From Drosophila pseudoobscura (taxonomy: Eukaryota > Arthropoda > Insecta > Diptera > Drosophilidae), in NCBI RefSeq assembly GCF_009870125.1, contig NC_046680.1:13473501-13537500 (forward strand): a DNA stretch of 64,000 nucleotides, in the 5' to 3' direction. The position numbers and the translations under genes were made by a program. Shown here in pieces: positions 38,604-49,800 of this stretch (its first letter is position 1; the number at the start of each line of letters is the position of its first letter). The notes under the pieces are model-generated. The model ran no database searches. It was not told the DNA's origin and saw only the letters and a program-made list of their open reading frames with translations.

Positions 38604-38611
38604 TATCGATA
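38604..38611. promoter_or_regulatory. DRE-type motif TATCGATA
   Basis: A perfect TATCGATA about 440 bp upstream of the Rif1 start codon. It may be a DREF/BEAF site, or chance within AT-rich DNA. Confidence 0.3.
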
Positions 38612-39251
38612 AATCGGACAAAAATCATATATGTTGTTCGTATTTTGGTATATCGTCCAATTTTGTGTATAAATGTAAGGTAATTATTACCTTATAATTA
38701 CTGATAAGTTTCAATCACACTTCAGTATTGTACATGTTTGCACATTTACATACAAAAAATACGCAATTTGCCAACTGACCCCACAAAAGCGTACGGCTGT
38801 TTTTGTAAGCAACAATAGGAGCCAAGTTGAAATTACGGCAGCATGCTGTCGTCCAGCATGCTTGCGTTCAATGTAAGCATGGCACAAGCTAACAAAATAC
38901 CTTTTGTTAGAAAGTCTTCAAAAACAGAGGAGCAAATGCCTGCATTTTGTTTGTACATTGCTGAGCACTCGGCCATGGCATAATGAAATGGCATGGCATA
39001 ATAAAATCATGTAATTACATTAATAAAAAATGCAATTATCCCATATTTTGATGTGTTTTATGGTTAGTGTAGTTGTAAGCTTATTCTAGCTTTTTTCTCT
39101 TCAATCTAGATTATGGTGACTCTCAAAATCTGGCAGCACTGGTACCCAGTGTGCCCGCAGCGCAACACCAACGGTCACATTACAAGCTGAATTTTGTATA
39201 TAAAGCAACGACGCCAGAGCCACAATCGGCCCGCCATCGGCCCAACAACTT

Positions 39252-39640
39252 CAACCTCCGCAACCAGACTTCTCGTAGCGTAATTGAACCTCCGCAACTA
39301 GACTTCTCGGAGCGTAATTGAACCTCCGCAACCAGACTTCTCGTAGCGTAATTGAACCTCCGCAACCAGACTTCTCGGAGCGTAATTGAACCTCCGCAAC
39401 CAGACTTCTCGTAGCGTAATTGAACCTCCGCAACCAGACTTCTCGGAGCGTAATTGAACCTCCGCAACCAGACTTCTCGGAGCGTAAATAAACCTCCGCA
39501 ACTAGACTTCTTGGAGCGTAATTGAACCTCCGCAACTAGACTTCTTGGAGCGTAATCTAACCTCCGCAACCACACTTCTTGGAGCGAAATTGAACCTCCG
39601 CAACCACACTTCTTGGAGCGTAATTGAACCTCCGCAACCG
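39252..39640. repeat. 34-bp minisatellite, array 1
   Basis: About 11 tandem copies of a 34-bp unit containing AACCTCCGCAACCAGACTTC, with variants at a few sites. Because 34 is not a multiple of three and the unit lacks stops on the minus strand, open frames of up to 174 codons cross it. These are not genes. Confidence 0.95.
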
Positions 39641-39856
39641 CATTTTGTCTGTGATAATTGGTGCTGTGCATAGTTGTATATATGTAAGTATATATATATA
39701 ACATGAGTTTTCACTGACTAGTATTGTATCTAAGACTATTCGGATCGAGGCTATTCAATTTCCTATGATAGAATAACAAATAACTGGCCCCCGATCTGTC
39801 AGAGAGAGGCAAGTATTTGTGTTAGGTATTACTGCGGCCTCCGCCGCCATGGGACT
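39626..39856. repeat. 231-bp duplicated segment, copy 1
   Basis: By eye this is identical to 40726-40956, offset by exactly 1100 bp. It follows minisatellite array 1 and ends with CCGCCGCCATGGGACT. Confidence 0.9.
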
Positions 39857-39869
39857 ATGTTCTGATCGT

Positions 39870-40090
39870 TCGTCGGACGAAAATATAAACAAATACGTAA
39901 TCATAGAAACATAGAATGGCGAATAGAGCTGAAACTCGAGTCAGGAAAGAGTTCGAGGAATTTATTGGCTTCTAGGAGGTAAGCCTCGAAGCCAATAAAT
40001 TCCTCGAACTCTTTCCTGACTCGAGTTTCAGCTCTATTCGCCATTCTATGTTTCTATGATTACGTATTTGTTTATATTTTCGTCCGACGA
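39870..40090. repeat. 221-bp near-perfect palindrome
   Basis: The left arm starts TCGTCGGACG and the right arm ends CGTCCGACGA. The centre is at 39980 with about 104-nt arms and a spacer near 10 nt. It could fold into a long hairpin. The right-arm sequence recurs, diverged, at about 40983-41100 without the inverted partner, so the palindrome arose by inverted duplication of that segment. Confidence 0.9.
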
Positions 40091-40232
40091 CAATTGTGTG
40101 ACTGACTTTCTGTACTGTTCACAACTGACGTTTTATTCTTTTGTTGTCGATCCAAAAACCAACGCTAACAAAATTGTTATTTTGATCTCCTGAAATACAC
40201 TCTGACCCCTTTCAGTGTTCGAGTGCAAGTCT

Positions 40233-40493
40233 TTACAGTGAAATTGGTTGGAAGACCTCAGGGCCACGTACAGCAGAGTGGCCAGAACCCCAACCAGGAT
40301 CGCAAGGGTGTAAGTCAGCAGAATGTGATGACTGCTGCATATCCGTTGGGGGCACGGTGCGCGGGTGGAGAGGCGCCCGCCGGTTCTGGTGTATGTGAGG
40401 TCCAGCGGCGCGCGGCACGCAGCCGCGCAGCGTTCTGGACGTGGACGTGGACGGCACAGCCTTGAGACTTCGCAGCCAGTACCCGCCCACAAA
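40233..40493 (-). pseudogene. Captured gene fragment, copy 1 (frameshifted)
   Basis: It is near-identical to 42633-42913, but 14 bp are missing near 40349, which shifts the minus-strand frame. It keeps the membrane-segment coding region (LTYTLAILVGVLATLLYVAL in the other copy's frame). On its 3' side the reading frame continues through HSNTERGQSVFQE into the neighbouring repeat. GC-rich, codon-biased sequence in an AT-rich island marks it as foreign to its surroundings. Confidence 0.6.
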
Positions 40494-40497
40494 GCGC

Positions 40498-40740
40498 AAC
40501 CAGACTTCTCGGAGTGTTTTTGAACCTCCGCAACCACACTTCTTGGAGCGTAATTGAACCTCCGCAACCTGACTTCTCGGAGCGTAATTGAACCTCCGCA
40601 ACTAGACTTCTCGGAGCGTAATTGAACCTCCGCAACCAGACTTCTCGGAGTGTTTTTGAACCTCCGCAACCAGACTTCTCGGAGCGTCATTGAACCTCCG
40701 CAACTAGACTTCTAGGAGCGTAATTGAACCTCCGCAACCG
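40498..40740. repeat. 34-bp minisatellite, array 2
   Basis: About seven copies of the same 34-bp unit as array 1. The array abuts the end of the captured fragment at an abrupt junction (CACAAAGCGC to AACCAGACTT). Confidence 0.95.
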
Positions 40741-40956
40741 CATTTTGTCTGTGATAATTGGTGCTGTGCATAGTTGTATATATGTAAGTATATATATATA
40801 ACATGAGTTTTCACTGACTAGTATTGTATCTAAGACTATTCGGATCGAGGCTATTCAATTTCCTATGATAGAATAACAAATAACTGGCCCCCGATCTGTC
40901 AGAGAGAGGCAAGTATTTGTGTTAGGTATTACTGCGGCCTCCGCCGCCATGGGACT
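40726..40956. repeat. 231-bp duplicated segment, copy 2
   Basis: This matches 39626-39856 base for base as far as I can read. Complete identity suggests a young duplication, a gene-conversion event, or an assembly duplication. Confidence 0.9.
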
Positions 40957-41300
40957 CCATGTTCTAATCGCCCCACTTACCTCCTCGAAGCCAATAAATT
41001 CCTCGAAATCTTTTTTGACGCGAGTTTCAGCTCTATTCGGCATGATATGCAGATCTTTCCCAGCACAGTTTCTAGGATTTTGTATTTGGTTATTATTTTA
41101 GCCAACGACAAATGTGTGACTGACTTTCTGTACTGTTTCACAACTGACGTTTTATTCTTTTGTTGTCGATCCAAAAACCAACGCTAACAAAATTGTTATT
41201 TTGATCTGAAATACACTCTGACTGGCACGATTCCTGGCAGTGTGTCGTGTATCTTGTATAGTGTAAATCGTTGCCCCTTTCAGTGTTCGAGTGCAAGTCT

Positions 41301-42632
41301 TGTTACGAACCTTTGTTTTTCTTTGGGGCAAGGCCGGCTAGCCAGTCATCCCAGGGCTGGATACTTCCCAAGCCCTCAGGTCGCACAACAACCAACTGAT
41401 TGGACATCTCGAACAAAATGAAACAACAAAAATAACCGACAAAAAAAAAACTGAAAAAAACGGACTCTACTCGACAAACAACATTACAGTCTTCCCTCAA
41501 CACAGACTTGGACCAGGTCGAGGTGTCGATGTTTTACCCCCGACGCACCCACCCTACCTGAGATCTGAATCACACGTTCCGGATCTCCCTGCCATTGGCA
41601 AAAGCCTTACCCTCTCGTTGCTGTGGCTCCTCTTCCCCCCATACGAAACGCTTAACAATTCATTTCTTCGTTATAATTTTTCACTTCATTTCCTATTTTC
41701 TAAACTACGCCTGCCTATTCATCCCCCCCTCATCTTAGTACTACTGGCGGTCAATAAATAATTAGATTAATAGGAATAAATAATATAATAAATATAAATA
41801 AATAGGTTACATATATATAATAAATATGGACGGACTTAAATTACATATACTTATAACTGGAGACGTCTAACAACAATAATTAATGGGAGTAAATAAGTTG
41901 ATGTGCTTTTTTTTTCTTCTCCCTAAGTGGGCGAGGGTCCCGCACTACGTGGCCAGGTCTGTTCCTTCGAGACCAGCAGGAAAAACAAGCCAGGGTGGCG
42001 GAGCTGTGACCTATTCCCTACGGCCAACAAAAAAAAATAAATTTGGGGTTTCTTTACTCCCCCTTTGGAGCGGACTCACTCTTATGCTTCCTGGTCCTGG
42101 TTCCTGGTCTTTCCCTGATCTGGATCCCCTGGAATCACATTTATTTATATTTTATTCATTTTTTTGCAGGGTGATGGCCACTACTCCATCCTCATCCCAC
42201 TCAGTTTTTCTTTCAGAACAAAAAAAAATCGCTAAGTCACTAGGTCCGGCGCGCATGCTCCTCCGTTGCGGGAACTTTTTTTTCTGAACCCCCTCTTGGC
42301 TGTTCTGTTTAATGCTCCCGGCTGCCGATCCCCATCGCTCTCTCTTCTATCGCCCTTGAACTAGGTTCAAGGGCATGGCCTGATTCGGGCTGCTGGCGGC
42401 TCTCTTTTCTTTTGGGTGTGGGTGAGTTGGCTTCGGGACTCCGTTATGGGATGAGATCGGAAATCCTCTCACAACGGCTCCGGAGAGCGCGCGGAACTCT
42501 AACTCTCCAGGACCAGGTGGCCACTCTTCGCTAACCTTTCCCCTTAAATTTTGGCCCTGCCACTCTGTTCAAAAAAATACCTTCCTCTCAGCGCTTCTAG
42601 GGTCTCGCCTATCGATATCTTCGCATGCAACA
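41301..42632. mobile_element. Solo LTR of a retrotransposon
   Basis: The 1332-bp segment begins TGTTACGAAC and ends GCATGCAACA, with the TG...CA ends of LTRs. The 4-bp sequence GTCT flanks it at 41297-41300 and 42633-42636, a target duplication of the size made by Gypsy-type integrases. The empty site is present in the window: copy 1 of the same repeat reads straight through at about 40231. No internal coding region or second LTR is seen, so the element has recombined to a solo LTR. AATAAA-type signals lie near 41755-41800. I cannot name the family. Confidence 0.85.
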
Positions 42633-42998
42633 GTCTTTACCGTGAAATTGGTTGGAAGACCTCAGGGCCACGTACAGCAGAGTGGCCAGAACCCCAACCA
42701 GGATCGCAAGGGTGTAAGTCAGCAGAATGTGATGATTGCTGCATATCCGACGTAAGTGTTCCATTGGGGGCACGGTGCGCGGGTGGAGAGGCGCCCGCCG
42801 GTTCTGGTGTATGTGAGGTCCAGCGGCGCGCGGCACGCAGCCGCGCAGCGTTCTGGACGTGGACGTGGACGGCACAGCCTTGAGACTTCGCAGCCAGTAC
42901 CCGCCCACAAAGCGCCCCGTGACGGGTGGGTTGCCCACGGCCTCCGCTGCGGGCGTCGCCGTGCCGCCGGGTGTGGTGCCACGCCGAGCAGTCGCCAT
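42609..42998 (-). pseudogene. Captured gene fragment, copy 2 (open frame cut by LTR)
   Basis: A 129-codon minus-strand frame opens at 42998 in good start context (ACCAAGATGGCG). It reads MATARRGTTPGGTATP, then a Ser/Thr/Arg-rich stretch, then a membrane segment (LTYTLAILVGVLATLLYVAL). The last ten or so codons lie in the solo LTR, so the original C-terminus is lost. The frame also extends upstream past the ATG. GC-rich third positions look like a normal Drosophila gene. I do not recognise the parent; a captured host gene or a repeat-encoded small membrane protein both fit. Confidence 0.45.
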
Positions 42999-43269
42999 CT
43001 TGGTCGAAGCAGCAGCCTTCGGTTTGCTCTGGGGCTTGAATAAAATCCAAAAACCAACGCTAACAAAATTGTTGTTTTGATCTCCTGAAATACACTCTGA
43101 CTGGACTGACTGGCACGATTCCTGGCAATTTGTGGGCACAAATCTGAGTACTCTGTCGATCTGTGGATGCCACAGATTTTCGCCCTTTGTGGGGGCGGAA
43201 GTGGGCGGGGCAAAGATTTGAAATATTTTTGTAGCAGTGACATATCACAGAAGTCTGGATCCAAAACAT

Positions 43270-43460
43270 CGTTGCTCTAGCTCTTATAGTCTTTGAGCAT
43301 TAGGCGCTGAAGGGGACGGACAGACGGACAGACAGACATGGCTCAATCGACTCGGCTATTGATGCTGATCAAGAATATATGTACATATATATTTTATGGG
43401 GTCGGAAACGATTCCTTGTGGACGTTACACACATCCATTTTAACCACAAATCGAATGAGT
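43270..43460. mobile_element. mini-me/DINE-1-like repeat remnant
   Basis: A (GAC/GGAC)n run (43313-43338) and a TA-rich run (43372-43395) enclose a core with ATCGACTCGGCTATTGATG. This microsatellite-core-microsatellite layout is that described for Drosophila mini-me elements, which are related to DINE-1/INE-1. TTATGGGGTCGGAAACG follows, which I also recall from these elements. Boundaries are approximate. Confidence 0.65.
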
Positions 43461-43522
43461 ATCGGGTATACAAATTTAACCCATGGATAAATCAAAATGT
43501 AAAATGATATTTTAAATAATTA

Positions 43523-43588
43523 ATTAATTAAAACAGTGAAGAATATCCAAGAGACTGACAACAACATACATACATACATAAATTCACA
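43523..43588 (-). repeat. Right arm of the island inverted repeat
   Basis: Reverse complement of 38367-38428. See that entry. Confidence 0.85.
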
Positions 43589-45880
43589 TATGTAAGTGCA
43601 TACGTACATATATACATATGTACATATGTGTGTACACATACATATTCGTTTTTGTCAACTCTAAAAGAGGAGAAATTAAATAGGAATACCTCTTGCATTT
43701 ATCAGCTAAATTTAGAAGACAACATATACATATCATTATTTTATAATAACAAATAGGTACCACCTGCTAAAAAAAAGCTTATAAACAATATTATTTAGAC
43801 GTCAATAAGCGACGGCGTTTGCATAATTTGTATAATTTATAATCAACCTGTTTAAAATAAGGAAATAAATGTGTAATTATATTATTGTAATATTTTATAT
43901 TTTGTGGTATAAATCAAACAAATAACAGATTTTATTTTGTTTCCCGCGCCCTAGTGTACCATACCCCCACCCCCTGCCCATTCTTCATTTATTTTGTGGC
44001 GGTAGGTCAGTCCATCAAAAGACCCGAAACAAGAACCAAACTCAAATTTTAGTTCTAGCGGCCAGCAATAGTAAACACACACACGCAAAGTACGTGAGAA
44101 TGCATGTGCACCCATACACTAAAACATGCTGGTGGCAAAACAGATCAGACCTGAGAGAGTTCAAAAAATCTGAAAAAACATACAATCACATATGTATTTT
44201 TGTCGAAACATATTGCGTGTGTACTAACGCATGCAAAGATGTTCTCTCTGCGCTCTCTCTCTCATGATGACGTCACTCTGGGGTACGGATAGCGCAAGCC
44301 GGTGTGTGACAATTTCGTTGTATGAACTGGCACATCTATATACTGTATGGTTAGTGGTAGCATCTCGTATGAACTTATCCCACTTAAGCCCCCTCTATTT
44401 AACACTTGAAGTAAATGGCGGAATATATTAGCGATTGTAAATTCTTCTTGTAGATCCGTGCGATCTTTCCTCTGAACTTAAAAAAAAAACCTGAATTATG
44501 TTAAAGTTTTTAAATTTGTATTATTTTCGGTGAAAAATTGAAATTCCCCCTTGGCATATAATATGTTAATCGTTCTCCGTCGAGTTTTGGTAACCATATT
44601 GTTCAATTTTGATTTTCGGTCGAATATTACCAGCTACATATATAGAACATTTAGCCATGCCATCATAATTTTATACGATTGATGAATCAATTTTCTATTT
44701 AACTGGTGTATTCTTAATACTTGCTTTTATTGCATTTTGCGTAAAAAGAGGTTTTAGCGAAATAAGTCAAACAAAAAACAAGTAGCGAAATAGGTCAATC
44801 AAAACAAACGAAAAAGGAAATTGCTCAATTTTGATATTCCATTGAATAATGCTGACTAACTAAATCTCTCAGCAATGCCCACATAGTTTTATCCTGTTGA
44901 TGAATACATTTTCTACAAGATTGGATAGTTTTTAATCCTTGCTTTTATTGTATTTATTGTAAAAAAAGGTTTAAACGAAAAAGTTCAACAAAAAAAGAGT
45001 CGCTATATTGCGTGTAAGCCGTAGTATAGCCTTTGTATACTCTATTTTGTAATTTTATATGAAAGTATAAATATTGATATGAAGATAAAAGCAAAGACTA
45101 TAAAACTTTGATAAAACGTAACAAATACAGACCTTTTCTCAAATTGAAATTTGTTGTATATGAGGAGTGATGAGTATATGATCTCGATCCTGATACCTAT
45201 TCTTGGTCTCTGCAAGAAGAAAATAAGCTTTAAAACATCGCTGAAATTTTGAAAATAATATTAAATAATATTGAATTATATTCAAATATATTGAAAATAA
45301 ATTGTTTTTGCCTGGGATGACAAACATATTCACTATTCTATAACATCCATTTTCCCCAGGGTATGTGTGCATGGTTGTCAATCGGGTAAGAGAGGTCCTT
45401 ACCCGATTCAAGTTCGGTTCGCGATACGATCGACTGGATACGAGTGGTGCGTGCCAAATAGAAATTTTTCGAAAGTGAATGAGCGAAAAGGATGTAAATG
45501 CAATCTATTGGAATAAATGATACACGTAAGTACGATTTGTGAGCGAAAATTTAAAAAACCTGCGTATGGAAGTTTCTATACCCTTCTTTAAACCCCGAGC
45601 GCGCCCTCTGTCATTTAAAACCGCGCCATAGAACAGCTTTTTGGTCCCTCATGCAACATCTTAGTATTGTACAGTCTTTGCTAGCACTGAACTAGTAGGT
45701 TGTGGGAGCTAATGACGTACGTAAGTTAATATTGCTAAATAATTTAGTCTGCATCCATTTAAATAAATCAACTGACTTTTGTCCAAAACTCAAATCTCAC
45801 CCCCTCCAGTAATGTAGTACTTGACGGCGCCCATCAATCGCCCAGTCTCTTAATGTCGTTTTGCCAGAGAGCCGTTGTCA
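43589..45880. other. AT-rich intergenic DNA
   Basis: No gene is seen. It holds a TGACGTCA palindrome (CRE-type) near 44269-44276, a diverged tandem duplication (about 44597-45010) and a perfect 11-bp-stem hairpin at 45380-45408. Confidence 0.5.
44597..45010. repeat. Diverged tandem duplication, about 220-bp unit
   Basis: Two adjacent units share ordered blocks: TCAATTTTGAT, GTTGATGAAT/GATTGATGAAT, TTTTCTA, CTTGCTTTTATTG and a GTAAAAA...GGTTT block followed by AAACAAAAAA. Identity is patchy, so the duplication is old. Confidence 0.55.
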
Positions 45881-45972
45881 CCTTCGATAGCTCAGTTGGT
45901 AGAGCGGTGGACTGTAGAAAGTTTCGTACCGAAGATATCCATAGGTCGCTGGTTCAAATCCGGCTCGAAGGA
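45881..45972 (+). tRNA. tRNA-Tyr (GTA) with intron
   Basis: The acceptor arms CCTTCGA and TCGAAGG pair perfectly, with discriminator A at 45972. The D arm is TAGCTCAGTTGGTAGAG and the T arm GGTTCAAATCC. The anticodon GTA is at 45914-45916. A 19-nt intron at 45918-45936 sits one base 3' of the anticodon, the standard position for eukaryotic tRNA-Tyr. The anticodon stem TGGA/TCCA forms once the intron is removed. All identity elements look intact, so the gene should be functional. Confidence 0.96.
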
Positions 45973-45976
45973 TTTT
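45973..45976 (+). terminator. Pol III terminator (T-run)
   Basis: TTTT follows the discriminator base directly, with longer T-runs from about 45981 as backup. Confidence 0.8.
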
Positions 45977-46117
45977 GTAGTTTTTATTTTTTTTTGTTTT
46001 TAGATATTTTTCACATACTTAATTGCCGCATAAACCGTGTTTACTGAACTCTGCTACTTAGTCGGAAACTATTATTAGCTAGTACAACTTTTTTTTTAAA
46101 TATCTTTATATTTTTCC

Positions 46118-46123
46118 TTTATT
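46118..46123 (-). promoter_or_regulatory. Poly(A) signal for the dom distal 3' end
   Basis: AATAAA on the minus strand, about 700 bp past the Dom-A stop and 145 bp from the tRNA-Tyr gene. Confidence 0.45.
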
Positions 46124-46361
46124 TCTGTAATTTGTTCATTATACTAGAGCATAAGTAAATTATAGTCTAAATAGATGTACATTTATTAATTTGTAGTATG
46201 TAGTATTTGATGGATTTACAAATGTACATACGGCGGGGGGCGAGGGGAGAGCTTAGATGACTACAATTTACAAGTTTAATCTAAAGCAGGCAGTTTGCCA
46301 GTAATTACTATAGGTACTTAAGAGTTATTGCGAATTAAACTAAGGCTACGGTACACTATGA

Positions 46362-46483
46362 TTAGTAAAAGTAATTCGGCGGCCACGCCCCGAGCTGAGT
46401 GAAGGGATCGTCATCGTCATCAGCACGATCTTTTCCAAATCCTCCACAGCTGTCGAGCGATCGCCCATCGCCATCGCTCATGG
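46362..46483 (-). other. Candidate alternative last exon of dom
   Basis: After an acceptor (GTTTTGCAG|CC) one frame reads MSDGDGRSLDSCGGFG and ends AWPPNYFY and a stop. The frame needs a phase-1 donor, and I find only phase-0 donors in the preceding exon (such as CAACAG|GTACGC). A second frame is also open. It may be a coding end or an untranslated exon. Confidence 0.3.
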
Positions 46484-46819
46484 CTGCAAAACCAATCGAC
46501 AGAAATTGAGATCAATTTAGCAATGACTGAACTATTTGACTAATTGATTGAATGCATGAAGATCGACGTGGTATGAGTGCTCGGAATTTGGTCGAAACTT
46601 GATTCGAAAGATTCAAATTGTTTGGCAGTTGATCGAGTTGGTGATGCTTGTGCTTGTGGTGGTTGTGGAGTCGGGACTGCAGTTCGAGTTCGAGTTTGAG
46701 TTTGAATTGGTGGTGTTTGTGGTGGCTGTGGCTGTGGAAGCGACGGTGGAGGTGATGCTCGAGATGCTCCGCCGATTGCGTGCCCTGGCGGCTCTTTGCG
46801 ACCGACTATGCGCTAAATG

Positions 46820-49800
46820 TTATTCTTTCTCGCTGCGTATCATGATCTTTTTCTGTACCAGCTTGCGTACCTGTTGCGTTGTGGGTTGTGACATGCCGCC
46901 CTGCTGCTGCTGCTGTTGCTGCTGCAGACCGCTCACCGTGGGCAAGGTAGTGGTGGTCTGCGTTATTGTCATCACCTCGGCGGGCCCCGATGTGGGCCCA
47001 GCGATGCTAGTGTGTTGCTGATGCTGTTGCTGTTGCTGTTGTTGAATCTGTTGTTGTTGATGTTGCTGTTGTTGTTGCTGGACAACAGCCAGCAGGTTCC
47101 CACCGGCAGTGGTTTGCAGCCGGACGGGACTGGCATTTTGCCGCTGATTGTGCTGCAGAGCAGCAATCAGGGTCTGCTGCGTGGTCTGGCCCCCAGCGGC
47201 CACTTTCAGGGCGTTGGCAATGCCTGGGCTACCCACGTGAGTGCGCAGGCTGCCGGCAGCAAGGGCCTGGGCAGAGGCGGCCGATACCACCTGCAAGAGC
47301 GGAGAGGATTGTTGATTGATTCCTCTAGAGGAATTCTTGGATAGGTAACCTACCTGGATCGTCTGCCGCTGATTGGCCTGCGAGGCCACCGACACGGGTA
47401 TGACCCGTCCGACACTAGTCTTGCCCAGCACCAGATTCGTGGTGGCCAACGTCCCCTGCTGCCCACTGCGCATGACCTGTTGGAACTGCTGCACCGTCAC
47501 CGAGCTGGGCAGCGTCTTGGTGTTTTGAATGTGCAATAGCTGGGCCTGGACACTACCTCCACCGGCTGTCACCTTCTGCTGCTGCTGTTGTTGGCCTGCC
47601 ACCGTGGGCAGGGTTCCCCCACCGGTGACGGTCATGCCGCCAGACTGCTGCTGCTGCGGCTGGGGACCGGACACAATGTTGGTGGCCGTTGGCTGTCCGC
47701 TGGCGCTTACCAGCTGTGTCATTCGGCTGATCTTGCGCGGCATCGTTAGCTGTTGCTGCATTTGCAGATGCCGCATGGGCATGGTCACCTTGATCTGGCT
47801 TCCGGACTTGAGCTGCGGCAAAGGGATGTTCACGCTTCCCGCCTGCACCGTGGGACCCGTGGCGGAGACTGTGACTCCACCCGCGCTCACACTGCTCCCG
47901 CTGGCTGCCGCAGCCGTGGAGGCCTTCACCAGGGATGCAATCTGCTGCTGGGTGACCTGCTGGGGCTGTACCTGTCCGGCCACTGGCAGCTGTCCCTGTT
48001 GCTGCTGTTGCTGAACGGCCGTGGTGGTGGTGAAGAGGGCGCCCGTCGCCTGCTGGGCCTTTTGGGTGGCCAGTATGTTGTGTCGCTTAACCAGAAGCAT
48101 GTCTCCGGCTGCCGCTGATGTGGTGCTGCCGTCCGCCGATATCACCTGACGCTGCAGACTTTGCTTGCTGGCCATTTGCTTGATGAACTGCGTCCGGGCC
48201 TGGCCGTGCATCTGGACACTGCTAACGACGTTGGCCGCCTGTACGACGCCAGCTCCCGGCATTCCGGAGACGGCCACCTTCTGGCTGGTCACATGGGTGG
48301 GCATGTTACCGGCCTGGATGATGGTACCCGCTGTCTGCACCAAATTGGCAGTGGCCACTCCACCGCCTGCTGTCCCACCAACGGTAGCCGGCTGCGTCTG
48401 CAGCACCTTGAGGCTACGCTGGCGATACAACTGGATGTGAGCGCCTCCCGGCTGCTGGGTTCCGGGAATGACCGTCGTCTTCCCTCCCTGCTGAAGGGCA
48501 GTCACTGGAATGCCCTTGGTGGTCACCAGCTGTGTTTGTGTGGCTGGGGACGTGGGCACTGCGGCCAGACGAAGTTGCGTCTGGAACTGGGCGGGACTGA
48601 CGCCCTGGCCGAGGTTGGGCACGGACACAATCGACTGTCCGGCTGCATTTGTTCGCTGCTGCAGCGTGTTTCCCGTGGAAGCGGACACAATTCGCTGACC
48701 CCGCAGCATGGCGGTGTTAAGTGTGGTCACTGCCGTGGTCTGCTGTTGCTGTTGCTGCTGTTGACTGGCAGTGGTGGTCAGCACGGAACCCACGGTGGGC
48801 AGTGTGCTCACGGAGACGACCTGGGGCAGGGTCTGGGTCTGCACAATGCTTCCTAGCTGCGGGGAACTGTTCACGGGGAGCGTTGTCTGTGACGAGATGG
48901 ACACGATCTGGGCCGCACTGCCAGACTGTGTCTGAACAACGGCCGGCAGACTCTGTACGGGCGTTGTCAGCACCACGCTGACGCTGGATTGGCCCGGGTT
49001 GGCGGCGGCCGACTGTTGTGCCAGCTGCTGCAGCTGCCCTGCCGTCAGATTGGAAGAGGTTCCCACAATGGTCTTCACCAGCTGTTGCGTGGCGGACTGC
49101 TGGCCTTGTCCCGGGTGAGTGCGCATTTGCTGCTGGGGCTGATGCAGGAGAATGGCCGTCTGCTGGCCGGGCGATACGTTGGCGCTGGTTAAGTGCTGGA
49201 TTTGCAACTGCTGCAGCTGCCCGGCGGAGGGAACCGCCACCGTTGTGTTCGTGTTGATGGGCTGTTGCTGCTGCTGCACCAGTTCCACGGTCTGCTGTTG
49301 CTGCTGCTGTTGTATGGGAAGAGTTTGGGGAACGGGTGAAGCTGTGGCCAGCTGCTGCTGTACCTGCTGTTGGTGGGGCTGAGGCTGCTGTTGCATCTGC
49401 GGCGCCTGTTGCTGGGGCTGATGTTGTTGTTGTTGCTGCTGCTGTTGTTGCTGTGGCTGTTGCTGCTGTTGGGACTGCGGCGGCAGCAACTGTTGACCAC
49501 CACGTTGCTTCTCCCGGATCTTGCTGGCCTTCATGGCAGCAATATTCTGCGGGGGCACGGGTTGGTCATAGTTCTGTATGCCAAACTCCTGCAGCACCTC
49601 CATGTGCTTGGGGTTCATCAGGCTGGGCGCACTGAACTGTCGCTTCGGCGGAGGGGCCTTCTTTAGGTAGGCCGTTTTGATGCTGTCGAATCTGGAGCGC
49701 ATGACCTTGTAGAAGGAGGCGTTGTTGTCGCTGGCATAGAGCTGGGTGGTGCGCAGGTAGCGCAGTGGGCTCTTGAGGTACTCGGTGCGCAATGTCGGTT

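Larger units (their letters stand above)
38168..39250. other. AT-rich region upstream of Rif1
   Basis: The region holds the Rif1 promoter, one arm of an inverted repeat (38367-38428) and a TATCGATA element. No coding sequence is seen. Base composition falls to very AT-rich beyond 38400, where the repeat island begins. Confidence 0.5.

Noticed and set aside
39180-39704. 174-codon minus-strand frame through minisatellite array 1
   Set aside because: The 34-bp unit cycles through all three frames without a stop, so the openness is a property of the repeat, not coding selection.
45853-46047. 64-codon open frame over the tRNA gene
   Set aside because: It is fully explained by the tRNA-Tyr sequence.
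47529-48856. Cys- and Leu-rich plus-strand frames opposite the Dom-A tail
   Set aside because: These are antisense readings of polyQ and Ser/Thr/Gly-rich codons; the sense frame continues the Domino protein.
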